Origin: Legionella sp. PATHC032 | GTDB taxonomy: Bacteria > Pseudomonadota > Gammaproteobacteria > Legionellales > Legionellaceae | Direction: 5' to 3' | DNA: 64,000 bases | Assembly: GCF_026191185.1 (NCBI RefSeq) | Contig: NZ_JAPHOV010000001.1 | Location: 677,001 to 741,000 of the forward strand | Shown here: piece by piece, positions 1-10,265 of the stretch | How the letters are laid out: each line of letters begins with the position of its first letter | Position numbering within the stretch: the first letter of the stretch is position 1 | Notes under the pieces: model-generated | What the model saw: the letters and a program-made list of their open reading frames with translations, nothing else | The model's database searches: none | Told to the model about the DNA's origin: nothing | Position numbers and translations under genes: made by a program

Positions 1-235
1 TTTCCCAATTATCAGGCCTTACTTCTTTGGCAATGATAAAACCTGTTGCTGGGACTTTTTCATCCTTCATTGTATTCATCATCATATTCAGATGAAAGTT
101 GCGGTATTCACCAACAAAGGGCAAATCATCAATTGTGATTGCTATCGCTTTTTTTTGAGCAAATACGTTGTTAAATCCTATCAGGAAAAATATTGAGAAA
201 AGTAGTAAATATCTCGTAACAGTCTTGATTTTCAT
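1..235 (-). CDS. Polysaccharide deacetylase-like exported protein (5' part only)
   Basis: The reading frame is open on the minus strand from an ATG at 235 to the window edge, giving 78 codons of the N-terminus. The first 27 or so residues look like a signal peptide: lysines and an arginine near the start, then a hydrophobic run (LLLFSIFFLIGF) and an NNVFA-Q cleavage region. The mature part opens with AIAITIDDLPFVGE. This matches the first motif of NodB-type polysaccharide deacetylases, where the first aspartate pair supports catalysis and metal binding. The other catalytic motifs lie outside the window, so the family call rests on this motif alone. The likely role is deacetylation of a cell-envelope or other glycan in the periplasm or outside the cell. 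Confidence 0.7.
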   Translation of the reverse strand, partial: MKIKTVTRYLLLFSIFFLIGFNNVFAQKKAIAITIDDLPFVGEYRNFHLNMMMNTMKDEKVPATGFIIAKEVRPDNWE

Positions 236-343
236 TCGAAATTTAATATGTGTAAGTTCAATTGAGAAAAATATTGTCACTATTGTAACAAAAATTACGA
301 TGAATAGCTTATATTTAAGAATTTATTAAAATAAGAAATACAA

Positions 344-378
344 ATAAACAGCCTTACTTTTAAAGTAAGGCTGTTTAT
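344..378. terminator. Hairpin terminator between the edge gene and the effector-like gene
   Basis: A 17-bp perfect inverted repeat (344-360 against 362-378) surrounds a single base. It lies 33 bases beyond the stop codon of the minus-strand gene ending at 411. Read on the minus strand, it is followed by a T-rich stretch. It probably terminates that transcript. Confidence 0.75.
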
Positions 379-410
379 GAATGAAAAACGACGTTAATTG
401 TTCAAATGAA

Positions 411-1760
411 TTATACTGTCGGTTTACTAGTTTCTTCTGCAGTGTTTTGATCTTTTAAGTCATCCTCTTCGTCTTCTTCAGATGTGGTTGGTGCTTTTTT
501 AAACCAGCTACCAACATATCCAGTAACTGAACTCGTAATGGAATAACCCTCTTTTTTGGGTTTTAATGCTTCCAGCTCTTCCTTACGTTTGGTGACACAA
601 GCTTCAATGGCATCAGTACGACATGTTTTTATCATGTTTTGTATTAACGTCAAGACAGAAATCAATTGGAATCCAGCGATGTCTGAAAACATGTTGTTTT
701 CTCGAATGGATTCCTTAGTGATTTTTTTATTTGACTGTTCAGGACGTTCAATGACCATATGACGAATGAACTTATTGGCAGCAGCAATCAGTACTTCCTT
801 GTCTTCACAGCAATCTGCATTAGCATGAAGTATAGTGCTTAAACCAGTATGTATCACAGTAGCGCTGATTTTATCGTTGCTTAATGGATCTTTTCCATAC
901 TCCTGGGCTATTTGGCCACGAACAATATACATCGCTCCCGCAAGAATTGCCATTTTTTCAGACGACTCAAGAGACTGGTTAGGGATCTTGTCCAGTTGTT
1001 CTGCCATGGTTTGTAAAAATTTCAGTTGTGCTGAACGGGCTTGGCTTAAAGCAGAAATTTTAGCTACGTTCTTATCAGAAAGTTCATCAAGAATTAATTG
1101 ATGAAGAGCACCTTTCATCTCATCCCAGGATTTGAATTGCTCAACAATGGATGAGTCGATTTGTTTTTCCACATGGAAGCTATTCGCATTGGCTTTGGTT
1201 TTTCCATCAGCAGTCAATTTTGCCAAAGCACTATTTTCAGCTGATTCTTCTTGCTCATAACTCAATTTGGCTAGAGAGAATATCTTTTTTAACGAAAGGA
1301 CTTGCAGGAAATGCTCTTTTTTTAAGCCTTTACGAGAATCATTGTTTTCATAAATGAAATTTAAGAATTTATTTAATCCTCTGTAAAACATAATGTTTTG
1401 CTCAGAGGTCGGTATGTTTTCATCAGTAATACCCATTCCATCCATCAAGCGAGTAAACAGTAAGCTGTTTTCTTTCTTTTCCATCACCCGCAGATTATTT
1501 TCAACGTCTTTGCAAACTAGCAGCATAGCACCATAAAACACATGGACATAGCTTGCTAATGAACGTGGTTTCAGTTCATCTATTTTTGCTTCTAGTTGAT
1601 TGAGAACGGCAGTCAGAAATTGAAGCTCTTCTTTTCTGGGGTTAGGAAGGTCTTCAATTTTGTCTTTTTTTTCGCGTTGCAGGATGATTTTAACGGTGTC
1701 ATTAAAATGACTTTTTAGTACATCAAATTCCTTTAAAACAAACGTCATGTTAGTCTCCAA
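411..1760 (-). CDS. Probable Dot/Icm effector with acidic C-terminal tail
   Basis: The protein has 449 residues, is mostly helical in composition and rich in Lys and Glu, and has no signal peptide or membrane segment. The last 25 or so residues are strongly acidic (EEDEEDDLKDQNTAEE). Such glutamate-rich tails (E-block) are a known type IV secretion signal of Legionella Dot/Icm effectors. Its position upstream of the tdk/pht/hslVU/wipB region agrees with the L. pneumophila locus I recall as lpg0634, reported as a Dot/Icm substrate. That link is from memory of gene order and is not verified here. No enzymatic motif is recognised. The ATG start at 1760 is preceded by a purine-rich stretch, and the gene ends at a strong hairpin. 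The host target is unknown. Confidence 0.7.
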   Translation of the reverse strand: METNMTFVLKEFDVLKSHFNDTVKIILQREKKDKIEDLPNPRKEELQFLTAVLNQLEAKIDELKPRSLASYVHVFYGAMLLVCKDVENNLRVMEKKENSLLFTRLMDGMGITDENIPTSEQNIMFYRGLNKFLNFIYENNDSRKGLKKEHFLQVLSLKKIFSLAKLSYEQEESAENSALAKLTADGKTKANANSFHVEKQIDSSIVEQFKSWDEMKGALHQLILDELSDKNVAKISALSQARSAQLKFLQTMAEQLDKIPNQSLESSEKMAILAGAMYIVRGQIAQEYGKDPLSNDKISATVIHTGLSTILHANADCCEDKEVLIAAANKFIRHMVIERPEQSNKKITKESIRENNMFSDIAGFQLISVLTLIQNMIKTCRTDAIEACVTKRKEELEALKPKKEGYSITSSVTGYVGSWFKKAPTTSEEDEEDDLKDQNTAEETSKPTV

Positions 1761-2049
1761 AAATCCAAGTAAGATTAATGTAAGAAATACTTACAGTGGC
1801 CAGTGTAAACTAAACTTAAGCTGACGTCATGTATTTTCATTATACAATTTAAAAATATATAATATTCATTTAAAAATTGAGAAACCTGGCTTGGGCGTGA
1901 AGATTTATCAAAACGGAATGGTAGGTTAGGGAATAATTGACTTTATGGAGTTTATTCCTGGAAACGCTATGTCCAATATACCACAGGCTCACTCCAATGC
2001 TTCACTAAATGGTACTCCGATTTAGTTGTTTAAATGAAAGAGGTATATT

Positions 2050-3531
2050 TTGAGTTTTCAAGCAGATAAAGAGATTCAACAAAAATTCTTTAATTACACC
2101 TTGTTTGTACTGGCTTTTCTGCTGATATGTCGATTGGTTGCCAATTATTTTTTTCCTTTATTTGATACGACCGAATCCCGTTACGCTGAAATTGCACGCA
2201 AAATGTTGGAAACAGGTAACTGGGTGACTTTGCAGCAGGATTATGGCGTTCCTTTTTGGGCTAAACCACCTTTATCCACCTGGTTGTCTGCTTTTTTTAT
2301 GCAACTATTGGGTGTTAATGAATTTGCAGTCCGCTTGCCGGGTCTTTTGCTGTCTATTGGTGTTTTATGGTTGATTTGGGGACTGGCAAAAAAACAGAGC
2401 GGCTCAATGGCTGCGCTTTTTTCCTTATTAATACTGGCAGGATCGCTTTATTTTTTCCTTGATGCAGGCACAGTGATGACTGACCCCGCATTACTTTTTT
2501 GTATCACGCTTGCAAGTGTCTCATTTTGGCAAGCCATGGTTTATGAAAACAAAATATGGTCTTATGCATTTTTCACAGGATTAGGCCTGGGTTTATTAGC
2601 AAAAGGCCCAATTGCTGTGGTACTGGTCGGAATGACTGTATTTTTCTGGGTTCTCTTACGTAATGAATGGCTTAATCTATGGAAAAGATTACCGTGGTTT
2701 AAAGGCACATTTCTTCTTTTGTTAATTTCTATGCCCTGGTATGTTCTGGCTGAATTACGAACTCCTGGATTTTTAAATTATTTTATCCTGGGAGAGCATT
2801 TCCATCGATTTTTAACCCCGGGCTGGTCTGGTGATAAATACGGAATAGTACATCATGTACCTAAAGGAACGATATGGTTATATGCTATAGCAGGCATCTT
2901 TCCGTGGAATATTATAGCAGGCGGCTGGTTGGTGAAACATGGAAAAATGCTGCCTTCGCTATGCCAAAGTGAAGACGGGTGGTTAAGTTATTTAACTCTT
3001 TGGATGATTACTCCACTTCTTTTTTTCACTTTTGCCAACAATATCATATACCCCTATGTGTTTCCTTCTCTACCTGCATTTGCTTTGCTTTTTGCTGAAA
3101 TTTTGAATCGTTTGAATCCAGGACTGAAACATTTGAAGTGGATCTTTATCTCCTCATTACTCTGTGGTGTTTTATTTTTGGCAGGGGCTTTTGTTCTTGG
3201 TATAAAACCAGACGTTGTGCCTAATACACATAAACAGATTATTACTGCATGGTTGAATCAGAAGCCAACTGCACGCAGCCATCTGGTTTATTGGGGATAC
3301 AAGACTGATTTTTCCGCTGAGTTTTACTCGAGAGGTCAAGTGAAATCAGTTAAAAACCCAAACGGATTATGTAAATTACTCTCCAACCATTTGGAAAACT
3401 ATTTAGTTATCAATAGCAAAGAAACTCAGCAGATTCCCGGGGAATTACTTGCAAGATTCACACCCATCAACAAGTTCAAAGTTCATCGGGATACCTTGAT
3501 ATTGTTTTATTCACCTGTGCTGAGTTGTTGA
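2050..3531 (+). CDS. ArnT-like membrane glycosyltransferase (PMT/GT83 family)
   Basis: This is a 493-residue polytopic inner-membrane protein. The N-terminal region contains FDTTESRYAEIARKMLETGNW followed by AKPPLSTWL. This is the first periplasmic loop typical of ArnT and related undecaprenyl-phosphate-sugar transferases, in which an acidic residue of the DxxE-like motif is catalytic. About eleven hydrophobic segments follow, then a soluble C-terminal domain. The family transfers a sugar from a polyprenyl phosphate carrier to lipid A or another glycan in the periplasm. The exact sugar cannot be read from the sequence. The start is TTG with GAGG just upstream, and no in-frame ATG fits. It stands 63 bases before tdk and may be transcribed with it. 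Confidence 0.8.
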   Translation: MSFQADKEIQQKFFNYTLFVLAFLLICRLVANYFFPLFDTTESRYAEIARKMLETGNWVTLQQDYGVPFWAKPPLSTWLSAFFMQLLGVNEFAVRLPGLLLSIGVLWLIWGLAKKQSGSMAALFSLLILAGSLYFFLDAGTVMTDPALLFCITLASVSFWQAMVYENKIWSYAFFTGLGLGLLAKGPIAVVLVGMTVFFWVLLRNEWLNLWKRLPWFKGTFLLLLISMPWYVLAELRTPGFLNYFILGEHFHRFLTPGWSGDKYGIVHHVPKGTIWLYAIAGIFPWNIIAGGWLVKHGKMLPSLCQSEDGWLSYLTLWMITPLLFFTFANNIIYPYVFPSLPAFALLFAEILNRLNPGLKHLKWIFISSLLCGVLFLAGAFVLGIKPDVVPNTHKQIITAWLNQKPTARSHLVYWGYKTDFSAEFYSRGQVKSVKNPNGLCKLLSNHLENYLVINSKETQQIPGELLARFTPINKFKVHRDTLILFYSPVLSC

Positions 3532-3594
3532 GCAGTGGTTTCCGATTCCATCTCATAGTAAAGTAAAGCAAACGAAGCTCAAAATAATAAATCC

Positions 3595-4224
3595 ATGGCA
3601 AAATTATATTTCTACTATGCCGCTATGAACGCAGGTAAAAGTACGGTATTACTGCAGTCTAGCTATAATTACAGAGAGCGAGGTATGCAAACTCTGTTGT
3701 TTACCCCAGCTATCGATACACGTTACCAATATGGAACTATCTGTTCACGAATCGGTCTATCCGAACAGGCTTATGCTTTTAACAATTCGGATAACCTGTA
3801 TGTTTTAACTCAAGAATTTCAACTACAAACTCAGAAATACTCTTGTGTCCTGATTGACGAGGCTCAATTTTTGACTCGAGAGCAAGTGTATCAATTAACG
3901 GAAATAACAGATCAAATGTCTATCCCAGTACTAGCTTATGGCTTGCGTACTGACTTTAGAGGCGAATTATTTCCGGGAAGTCAATTTTTACTGGCATGGG
4001 CAGACGAGTTAATCGAATTAAAGACAATTTGTCATTGTGGCCGTAAAGCAACTATGAATATGAGAATTGATGAAAATGGGCAAGCTGTTGTTGAGGGTGA
4101 GCAGGTATTGATAGGCGGCAATGAATCCTATGTTGCTACCTGTCGGTTGCATTATAAACGAAGTGAAGCAGGGATGAAGTCCCCAAGAAATAAATTGTTC
4201 AATAAAGATACCAATACTTTTTAA
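3595..4224 (+). CDS. tdk: Thymidine kinase (type II)
   Basis: The protein has 209 residues, the usual length for bacterial type II thymidine kinase, which phosphorylates thymidine to dTMP with ATP in the cytoplasm. The P-loop reads AAMNAGKS near residue 9. The Walker B-like segment is VLIDEAQFL, with the catalytic glutamate that follows the Asp. The structural zinc site is represented by CHCG and a later CRLH. The gene sits directly before two MFS transporters and phosphopentomutase, which together form a pyrimidine nucleoside salvage set. The C-terminal tail after the zinc site is about 20 residues and basic. Confidence 0.95.
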   Translation: MAKLYFYYAAMNAGKSTVLLQSSYNYRERGMQTLLFTPAIDTRYQYGTICSRIGLSEQAYAFNNSDNLYVLTQEFQLQTQKYSCVLIDEAQFLTREQVYQLTEITDQMSIPVLAYGLRTDFRGELFPGSQFLLAWADELIELKTICHCGRKATMNMRIDENGQAVVEGEQVLIGGNESYVATCRLHYKRSEAGMKSPRNKLFNKDTNTF

Positions 4225-4274
4225 GTTTTGATATAATTTGCCGCAGTTTTTAGGCCTTAAATAAAGGAGAGGTG

Positions 4275-5543
4275 GTGTCGCATTCTGTCGCAGTGGAGTC
4301 GAGAACTTTTGTTCCCCGTGGTGACTTTATGGCTTGGGTAGTGTGTCTTTCCGCGGGGCTTTTCTTTTTATACGAGTTTTTTCAACTCAATATTTTTGAT
4401 GTTATTAATCAGTCGCTTCGAGAAGATTTTCATATAGATGCCACCCAATTAAGTTGGATGTCGAGCACTTATTTATGGGCTGATATTCTTTTTCTTTTAC
4501 CAGCCGGTCTTATTCTCGACAGGTTTTCAACCAGGAAAGTTATTCTCACCGCAATGTTTGTTTGTGTTGTTGGAACAATAGGGTTTGCAGTTACGGAATC
4601 ATTTTTTCTCGCCTCATTTTTCCATTTTCTCTCAGGAATAGGCAATGCGTTTTGCTTTTTATCTTGTGTTGTTTTGGTCTCTCATTGGTTTCCTCCCAGA
4701 AGACAGGCATTAGTCATTGGCTCATTAGTTACCATGGCATTTATTGGTGGCATGATGGCGCATACCCCTTTTGCTTATTTGAATGATCTGTTTGGCTGGC
4801 GACGTGCCTTGTTAATTGATGGGGTTGTTGGAGCTTTTTTAATATTATGGATTTACATGATTGTGCAAGACAGGCCTGAAGAGTCACCAGCACATAAATT
4901 AACCAATGAAGGACAAATACTATCGAGTTTCATGAAAGCTCTATCCAATAAACAAAATTGGCTGGCAGGCTTGTATACCTCTCTGCTTAATTTACCCATT
5001 ATGGTTTTGTGTGCCCTATGGGGCGCAAGTTACCTGCAGGTAGCTCATCATTTGCCTGATATTGCGGCAAGCAATGTCGTAAGCCTTATTTTCATGGGGA
5101 GTGTTGTTGGTTGCCCTTTGGTTGGTTGGTTATCCGATACTCAGGGACGTCGCAAACCCTTAATGATTTTCGGAGCGATAGCTACTTTGATTACTACTAT
5201 TCCTCTATTTATCAATGTGGTTCTGACTCAAATGAGTCTCAGTATCCTCTTTTTTGCTTTGGGATTATTTACCAGCACGCAAGTGATTTCTTACCCCCTG
5301 GTTGCTGAAAGCAATCAGCCAGAAAATACTGGTGCTGCAACTGGAATTGCTTCTGTCATTATTATGGGTGGGGGCGGTGTTGCTCAAGTTCTGTTTGGTT
5401 GGCTTATGACACATCACGCGGGAACAAATGTTACGGCATATACGGTTAGCGATTTTCAATTTGCCATGTGGATGTTTCCTGTTGCCGCAATTGCAGGACT
5501 GGTTGCTGTGCTCATGACTCGTGAAACATACTGCAAGCGATAG
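4275..5543 (+). CDS. phtC: MFS nucleoside transporter PhtC-like
   Basis: This is a major facilitator of about 420 residues with twelve predicted membrane helices. The MFS signature between helices 2 and 3 reads GLILDRFSTRK, and its repeat in the second half reads GWLSDTQGRRK. In L. pneumophila the PhtC and PhtD transporters are associated with thymidine salvage during growth in macrophages. The placement between tdk and deoB supports that identity, though substrate specificity is inferred. The start is uncertain. GTG codons at 4272 and 4275 follow AGGAG at 4265-4269, and 4275 gives the better spacing. Only 12 bases separate it from the paralogue downstream. Confidence 0.85.
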   Translation: MSHSVAVESRTFVPRGDFMAWVVCLSAGLFFLYEFFQLNIFDVINQSLREDFHIDATQLSWMSSTYLWADILFLLPAGLILDRFSTRKVILTAMFVCVVGTIGFAVTESFFLASFFHFLSGIGNAFCFLSCVVLVSHWFPPRRQALVIGSLVTMAFIGGMMAHTPFAYLNDLFGWRRALLIDGVVGAFLILWIYMIVQDRPEESPAHKLTNEGQILSSFMKALSNKQNWLAGLYTSLLNLPIMVLCALWGASYLQVAHHLPDIAASNVVSLIFMGSVVGCPLVGWLSDTQGRRKPLMIFGAIATLITTIPLFINVVLTQMSLSILFFALGLFTSTQVISYPLVAESNQPENTGAATGIASVIIMGGGGVAQVLFGWLMTHHAGTNVTAYTVSDFQFAMWMFPVAAIAGLVAVLMTRETYCKR

Positions 5544-5555
5544 AGAGGAGAAATA

Positions 5556-6839
5556 ATGCAGGTAGTGGATGAATTTAAAGCATTCGATGTTAAAGCATCG
5601 CTAATGCCATGGCTGGTTTGTTTTGCAGCAACCATGTTTTTCTTTTATGAATTTATTCAGGGAAATATGTTTGCTTCCATTGCAGCAAATATCATGCAGG
5701 ATTTTCAGATTCAAGCAGATAAAATGGCTTACTTATCCAGTATCTATTACTTGGCAAATGTGATTTTTCTGTTTATTGCCGGAATCGTTTTGGACAGGTT
5801 TTCAATCAAAAACACCATTTTAATAGCTATGTTTCTGTGTGTGATTAGTACGTTTATCCTCTCCTACTCAGATTCGTTTTATGTGGCTTTATTTTGCAGG
5901 TTTGTGACCGGAATAGGTAGTGCATTTTGCTTTTTGGGTCCCGTGCGTTTGGCGTCTCATTGGTTTCCTCCCCAACGTATGGCTTTAGTGACTGGCGCGA
6001 TTGTAACTGTTGCAATGACAGGAGGAATGCTGGCGCAATACCCCTTAACTAAACTGGTTCTATATGTTGGATGGCGCCAAGCAGTTCAAGACGTAGGGAT
6101 ATTGGGCTTGGCCATGTTAGTTCTCATGTTTTTTTGGATTAAAGAAAGACCTCAAGTCGCAATCAAAAAAGAAGGAAAACCTATCAATGTGCTTTTGGCT
6201 GCAAGAAAAGCCTACTTAAATGCTCAAAATTTGCGAGCAGCCTTATACACTAGTCTTATGAACATGGCCATTGCTGTATTTGGCGCCATGATGGGGACTT
6301 TATATCTTGAACAGAGATTAGGCATTAGCCCTGATCAGGCAGCTATGATCAATGGTATGTTGTTTTTTGGAGCCATTATAGGTTCACCTTTGATGGGGTG
6401 GATATCTGATAAGGTAGGGTTGCGTGTGTTGCCTATGAAAGGGGGAGTCCTTGCCTCTTTACTTATTTTGCTGGGAGTACTTTATTTACCTGTTTCAGTG
6501 ACAATGATGGCCGTATTGTTCTTTTTATTAGGATTATTTACTTCAGCTCAAGTCATTAGCTATGCCTTGGTTGCTGAAAGCAGCCCTCCCATGATGACTG
6601 CAACGGCTGTCAGTGTCGTGTCCATATTAACTCAAGGCGGGTATCTTATTTATCAAAACCTTTTTAGTGCTTTATTGATGAATTATGGTGATGTTCGTTT
6701 GATTAATGGTGTGCCAGTTTATTTACTCGAAGCGTATCAGCATGCAGCAATCATTTTACCCATAGGACTATTGATCGCATTACTTTTGTTGTTTGGATTA
6801 AAAGAAACTCGTTGCCAACAAGTTGAGCATACAGTATGA
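5556..6839 (+). CDS. phtD: MFS nucleoside transporter PhtD-like
   Basis: This 427-residue major facilitator is a clear paralogue of the preceding gene. Both share FFYEF near the first helix, a DRFS-containing loop 2-3 motif, the [20 protein letters not shown] segment of helix 5, and the [11 protein letters not shown] stretch in the second half. The loop 8-9 signature reads GWISDKVGL. The ATG is preceded by a strong AGGAG. Its last four bases overlap the start of deoB, indicating translational coupling. The likely role is uptake of thymidine or other nucleosides from the host cell, by analogy with the described PhtC-PhtD pair. Direction and substrate cannot be read from the sequence. Confidence 0.85.
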   Translation: MQVVDEFKAFDVKASLMPWLVCFAATMFFFYEFIQGNMFASIAANIMQDFQIQADKMAYLSSIYYLANVIFLFIAGIVLDRFSIKNTILIAMFLCVISTFILSYSDSFYVALFCRFVTGIGSAFCFLGPVRLASHWFPPQRMALVTGAIVTVAMTGGMLAQYPLTKLVLYVGWRQAVQDVGILGLAMLVLMFFWIKERPQVAIKKEGKPINVLLAARKAYLNAQNLRAALYTSLMNMAIAVFGAMMGTLYLEQRLGISPDQAAMINGMLFFGAIIGSPLMGWISDKVGLRVLPMKGGVLASLLILLGVLYLPVSVTMMAVLFFLLGLFTSAQVISYALVAESSPPMMTATAVSVVSILTQGGYLIYQNLFSALLMNYGDVRLINGVPVYLLEAYQHAAIILPIGLLIALLLLFGLKETRCQQVEHTV

Positions 6840-8059
6840 CCGGACGAGTTTGTGTATTAGTAATGGATTCCTTTGGCATCGGAGCCAGCCTTGATGCAGC
6901 TAGGTATGGAGATGCGGGTGCTAACACCTTGGTTCACATTTATGAAGCGTGTAAACGAGGTGAGTGCGATATAGAAGGGGTTCGCAAAGGTCCTTTAATG
7001 CTTCCAAATCTTGCGGGCAAGGGGCTTTACCATGCTGCTATGGCCAGTTCCGGGTTACCCTTTATCGATTTGGCTACTTTAGCTATTCCTTCTGGATATT
7101 ATGGATATGCAGTGGAACAAAGCTTGGGCAAAGATACCCCCAGTGGTCATTGGGAAATGGCTGGGGTGCCCGTGACTTTCGAGTGGGGATATTTCCCTGA
7201 TAAACCTTACTGTTTCCCTGAAGAATTAATTTCAGAATTCATTAAGCAGTGTAATTTGCCAGGAGTTTTGGGAGAAAAGCATGCTTCGGGAACCATCATT
7301 ATAGACGAGTTGGGTGAGGAGCATATTCGTACCGGTAAGCCGATCGTATACACTTCTGCCGATAGCGTATTTCAAATTGCCGCACATGAAGAGGCATTTG
7401 GTTTACAACGTCTCTATGATATCTGCAAAATTGCTCGAAATTTAGTAGATAAATATCAAATTGGTCGAGTGATTGCTCGCCCTTTTACAGGAAATCCAGG
7501 GTCGTTTAAAAGAACAGGTAATAGAAAAGATTATGCTACACCTCCTCCGGAAAAAACATTGCTTGATTTTCTAAAGCAAGCCGGTCGGGAAGTGATAGCT
7601 ATAGGAAAGATTGCAGACATCTATGCTCATCAAGGGGTCACCCAAGAAATCAAAGCGGATGGCAATATGGCTTTGTTTGATGCCACTTTATCTGCAATGA
7701 AAATAGCCCCACAAGGCAGCTTGGTATTTACTAATTTTGTTGATTTTGATTCTTCTTATGGGCATAGGCGTAATGTAGCTGGTTATGCGCATGCACTAGA
7801 AGAATTCGATACGCGATTGCCAGAATTAGACGCTGTTTTACAACCCGATGACATGGTCTTTATTGCAGCAGATCACGGCTGTGATCCTACATTCCCTGGA
7901 TCTGATCATACCCGAGAGCATATCCCTGTATTAGTGTTTGGTCCCCAAGTAAATAGTAAATTTATTGGGCGCAGAGATTGTTTTGCTGATATCGGTCAGA
8001 GCATTGCAGAGTATTTGCAATTATCCTCGCCACTCACTCATGGTGTTTCTTTTTTATAA
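6836..8059 (+). CDS. deoB: Phosphopentomutase
   Basis: The protein has 407 residues, the expected length for DeoB, which interconverts (deoxy)ribose 1-phosphate and 5-phosphate using two divalent metals of the alkaline phosphatase superfamily. Visible signatures are [14 protein letters not shown] at the N-terminus (metal Asp), [11 protein letters not shown] with the phosphorylated Thr near residue 101, DYATPPP, and the C-terminal [20 protein letters not shown] metal-binding block. It overlaps phtD by four bases. It would channel the pentose released by nucleoside phosphorolysis into central metabolism, complementing tdk and the transporters. No thymidine phosphorylase gene is present in the window. 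Confidence 0.96.
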   Translation: MTGRVCVLVMDSFGIGASLDAARYGDAGANTLVHIYEACKRGECDIEGVRKGPLMLPNLAGKGLYHAAMASSGLPFIDLATLAIPSGYYGYAVEQSLGKDTPSGHWEMAGVPVTFEWGYFPDKPYCFPEELISEFIKQCNLPGVLGEKHASGTIIIDELGEEHIRTGKPIVYTSADSVFQIAAHEEAFGLQRLYDICKIARNLVDKYQIGRVIARPFTGNPGSFKRTGNRKDYATPPPEKTLLDFLKQAGREVIAIGKIADIYAHQGVTQEIKADGNMALFDATLSAMKIAPQGSLVFTNFVDFDSSYGHRRNVAGYAHALEEFDTRLPELDAVLQPDDMVFIAADHGCDPTFPGSDHTREHIPVLVFGPQVNSKFIGRRDCFADIGQSIAEYLQLSSPLTHGVSFL

Positions 8060-8063
8060 TTTT

Positions 8064-8119
8064 ATATCCACTCCCTTACGATCGTTCAAACCGAACCACG
8101 ATCGTAAGGGAGTGGATAT
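8064..8119. repeat. Long perfect inverted repeat after deoB
   Basis: Two 21-base arms (8064-8084 and 8099-8119) are perfectly complementary around a 14-base loop. They start four bases after the deoB stop codon. The stem contains the palindrome CGATCG at its tip. No T-run follows on either strand, so it may be a Rho-independent terminator without a tail, an RNA-stabilising hairpin or a dispersed palindromic repeat. Confidence 0.8.
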
Positions 8120-8235
8120 GACGATTAATATTTTTGAGATATTTAAGAACACTTAATTTTTCTCCCAATCCCCATTGATTTTTTACGTATCATCCCCATT
8201 TACTTTATTTCTGCAATGTAATTGAGGATTTTATT

Positions 8236-8784
8236 TTGGAACAATTTCATGGGACAACAATACTTTCAGTACGACGCGGTAATCAGGTTGTCATTGGCGG
8301 TGATGGGCAAGTTACCCTAGGCAATACCGTGATGAAAGGCAATGCACGTAAAGTTCGGAGATTGTATAAAGATAAAGTGATTGCTGGTTTTGCAGGAGGT
8401 ACTGCTGATGCTTTTACTCTTTTCGAACGGTTTGAAGCAAAACTGGAAATGCATCAGGGGCATTTGATTAGAGCAGCTGTTGAATTGGCTAAAGATTGGC
8501 GAACCGATAGAATTCTTCGTCGATTAGAGGCGGTGCTTGCAGTGGCGGATAGCAAGGCTTCTTTAATTATTACCGGTAATGGCGATGTCATTGAGCCCGA
8601 AGAAAGTTTAATTGCAATCGGTTCTGGCGGCCCCTTTGCTCAAGCTGCAGCAAGAGCTCTTATGGAAAACACCCAGTTATCTGCCAAGGAGATTGTCCAG
8701 AAAGCTTTAACAATCGCTGGCGACATTTGTATTTATACTAACAATAATTTAACCATAGAAGAATTAAATGATGAAGGCAAATAA
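8236..8784 (+). CDS. hslV: ATP-dependent protease peptidase subunit HslV (ClpQ)
   Basis: The 182-residue protein is the proteasome-beta-like peptidase that forms double hexamers with HslU and degrades misfolded or regulatory proteins in the cytoplasm. The catalytic block [19 protein letters not shown] is clear, as are [16 protein letters not shown] and [14 protein letters not shown]. In most orthologues the nucleophilic Thr follows the initiator Met directly. Here it is preceded by MEQFHG, a short propeptide that must be removed to expose Thr7. The start is TTG at 8236, with GAGG-like bases upstream. The stop codon lies just before the proposed hslU start, and the two form an operon. Confidence 0.96.
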   Translation: MEQFHGTTILSVRRGNQVVIGGDGQVTLGNTVMKGNARKVRRLYKDKVIAGFAGGTADAFTLFERFEAKLEMHQGHLIRAAVELAKDWRTDRILRRLEAVLAVADSKASLIITGNGDVIEPEESLIAIGSGGPFAQAAARALMENTQLSAKEIVQKALTIAGDICIYTNNNLTIEELNDEGK

Positions 8785-8785
8785 T

Positions 8786-10111
8786 ATGGTCATGACCCCT
8801 CGAGAGATAGTTCAAGAATTAGATAAGCACATTATTGGTCAAGATGATGCAAAACGTGCCGTAGCCATTGCATTACGAAATCGCTGGCGTCGAATGAAAA
8901 TCAAAGATCCAGTATTGCGCAACGAGATAATGCCTAAAAATATTTTAATGATAGGTCCTACCGGTGTTGGTAAGACGGAGATTGCAAGGCGTTTGGCTAA
9001 TTTGGCTAAAGCTCCATTTATTAAAGTAGAAGCAACCAAATTCACGGAAGTAGGATATGTGGGGCGTGATGTTGATTCGATCATTCGTGACTTAACAGAT
9101 ATGGCAATCAAGCAAGAGCGTGAATTTGCCATGAAAAAAGTGGAGCACCTGGCAGAAGATGCGGCTGAAGAACGAATCCTGGATGTTTTACTCCCTCCTG
9201 CTCGAGGAACATTAACTCCTGGTGAGAAAAACACGACAGCTCGTCAAGTGTTTCGTAAGCAATTGCGCGAAGGTGAGCTTAATGATAATGAAATTGAAAT
9301 TGAAGTAGCGGCAACGCCTGTTGGCATTGAAATTATGGCTCCTCCAGGTATGGAAGAGATGACTAGCCAATTGCAGTCTATGTTTCAACAAGTTGGAAGC
9401 TACAGAACGAAAACTCGAAAAATGACCGTTGCCAAGGCAATGAAGATTTTGAGAGAGGAAGAAGCGGCAAAATTAATTAACGAAGAAGATATCAAGTTAA
9501 AAGCGATTGAAAGTGTTGAGCAAAATGGAATAGTGTTCATTGATGAGTTGGATAAAATTGCCAAACGCTCTGATACTGTAAGTGGAGGAGATGTATCACG
9601 TGAGGGAGTTCAGCGAGATTTATTGCCATTAGTCGAAGGAACTACCGTTTCAACAAAATACGGCATGGTAAAGTCTGATCATATTTTATTCATTGCTTCA
9701 GGTGCTTTTCATGTAGCTAAACCTTCTGATTTGATTGCTGAATTGCAAGGGCGTCTGCCGATACGCGTCGAGTTGTCAGCCCTCTCGGTGGAAGATTTCG
9801 TACGAATCCTTACTGAGCCAAGCGCCTCTTTAACTTTACAGTATTCCGCTTTGATGGAAACCGAAGGATTGACTCTTACCTTTGATGAAACAGGAATTCG
9901 ACGTATTGCTGAAGTAGCCTGGCAAGTGAATGAGCGTACGGAAAATATCGGAGCAAGAAGATTATATACCGTCATGGAACGTTTACTGGAAGTGGTTTCA
10001 TTTGAAGCGACTGATAAAGCTGGCGAAACTGTGCATGTTGATAAAGCTTATGTCGATAAGAATTTAGGCCAACTAATCGCTGATGAGGATTTGGCTCGCT
10101 ATATTTTGTAA
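8786..10111 (+). CDS. hslU: ATP-dependent protease ATPase subunit HslU (ClpY)
   Basis: This AAA+ unfoldase feeds substrates to HslV. It has about 441 residues from the chosen start. Visible motifs are [21 protein letters not shown] at the N-terminus, Walker A GPTGVGKT, the pore-loop motif GYVGRDV, Walker [12 protein letters not shown], the sensor region [10 protein letters not shown], and the C-terminal ARYIL tail that docks into HslV. An upstream in-frame ATG at 8768 overlaps hslV by 17 bases. The ATG at 8786 is preferred because AAGG lies eight bases upstream and it matches the usual N-terminus. The I domain, roughly residues 110-230, is present. Confidence 0.96.
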   Translation: MVMTPREIVQELDKHIIGQDDAKRAVAIALRNRWRRMKIKDPVLRNEIMPKNILMIGPTGVGKTEIARRLANLAKAPFIKVEATKFTEVGYVGRDVDSIIRDLTDMAIKQEREFAMKKVEHLAEDAAEERILDVLLPPARGTLTPGEKNTTARQVFRKQLREGELNDNEIEIEVAATPVGIEIMAPPGMEEMTSQLQSMFQQVGSYRTKTRKMTVAKAMKILREEEAAKLINEEDIKLKAIESVEQNGIVFIDELDKIAKRSDTVSGGDVSREGVQRDLLPLVEGTTVSTKYGMVKSDHILFIASGAFHVAKPSDLIAELQGRLPIRVELSALSVEDFVRILTEPSASLTLQYSALMETEGLTLTFDETGIRRIAEVAWQVNERTENIGARRLYTVMERLLEVVSFEATDKAGETVHVDKAYVDKNLGQLIADEDLARYIL

Positions 10112-10171
10112 TCCAGAATAGTTAAACTGAAATCAAGAATGAAATCTTTTTAACATATCAACTTTTTGTGG

Positions 10172-10199
10172 GGGATATTTCTCGAAAAAGAGATATCCC
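10172..10199. terminator. Weak hairpin after hslU
   Basis: An inverted repeat of about 11 bases with one G-U type mismatch (10172-10182 against 10189-10199) lies 60 bases past the hslU stop. No T-run follows on the plus strand, so the terminator call is tentative. Confidence 0.4.
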
Positions 10200-10265
10200 T
10201 CATGTGACTCTGATTGTCCAACCATGCAATTTACTTTTACAAAGGGCAAGGCAATGCTAATTATA

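Noticed and set aside
8118-8156. A 12-codon open frame after the deoB hairpin
   Set aside because: It starts inside the inverted repeat, lacks a ribosome-binding site and is too short to support.
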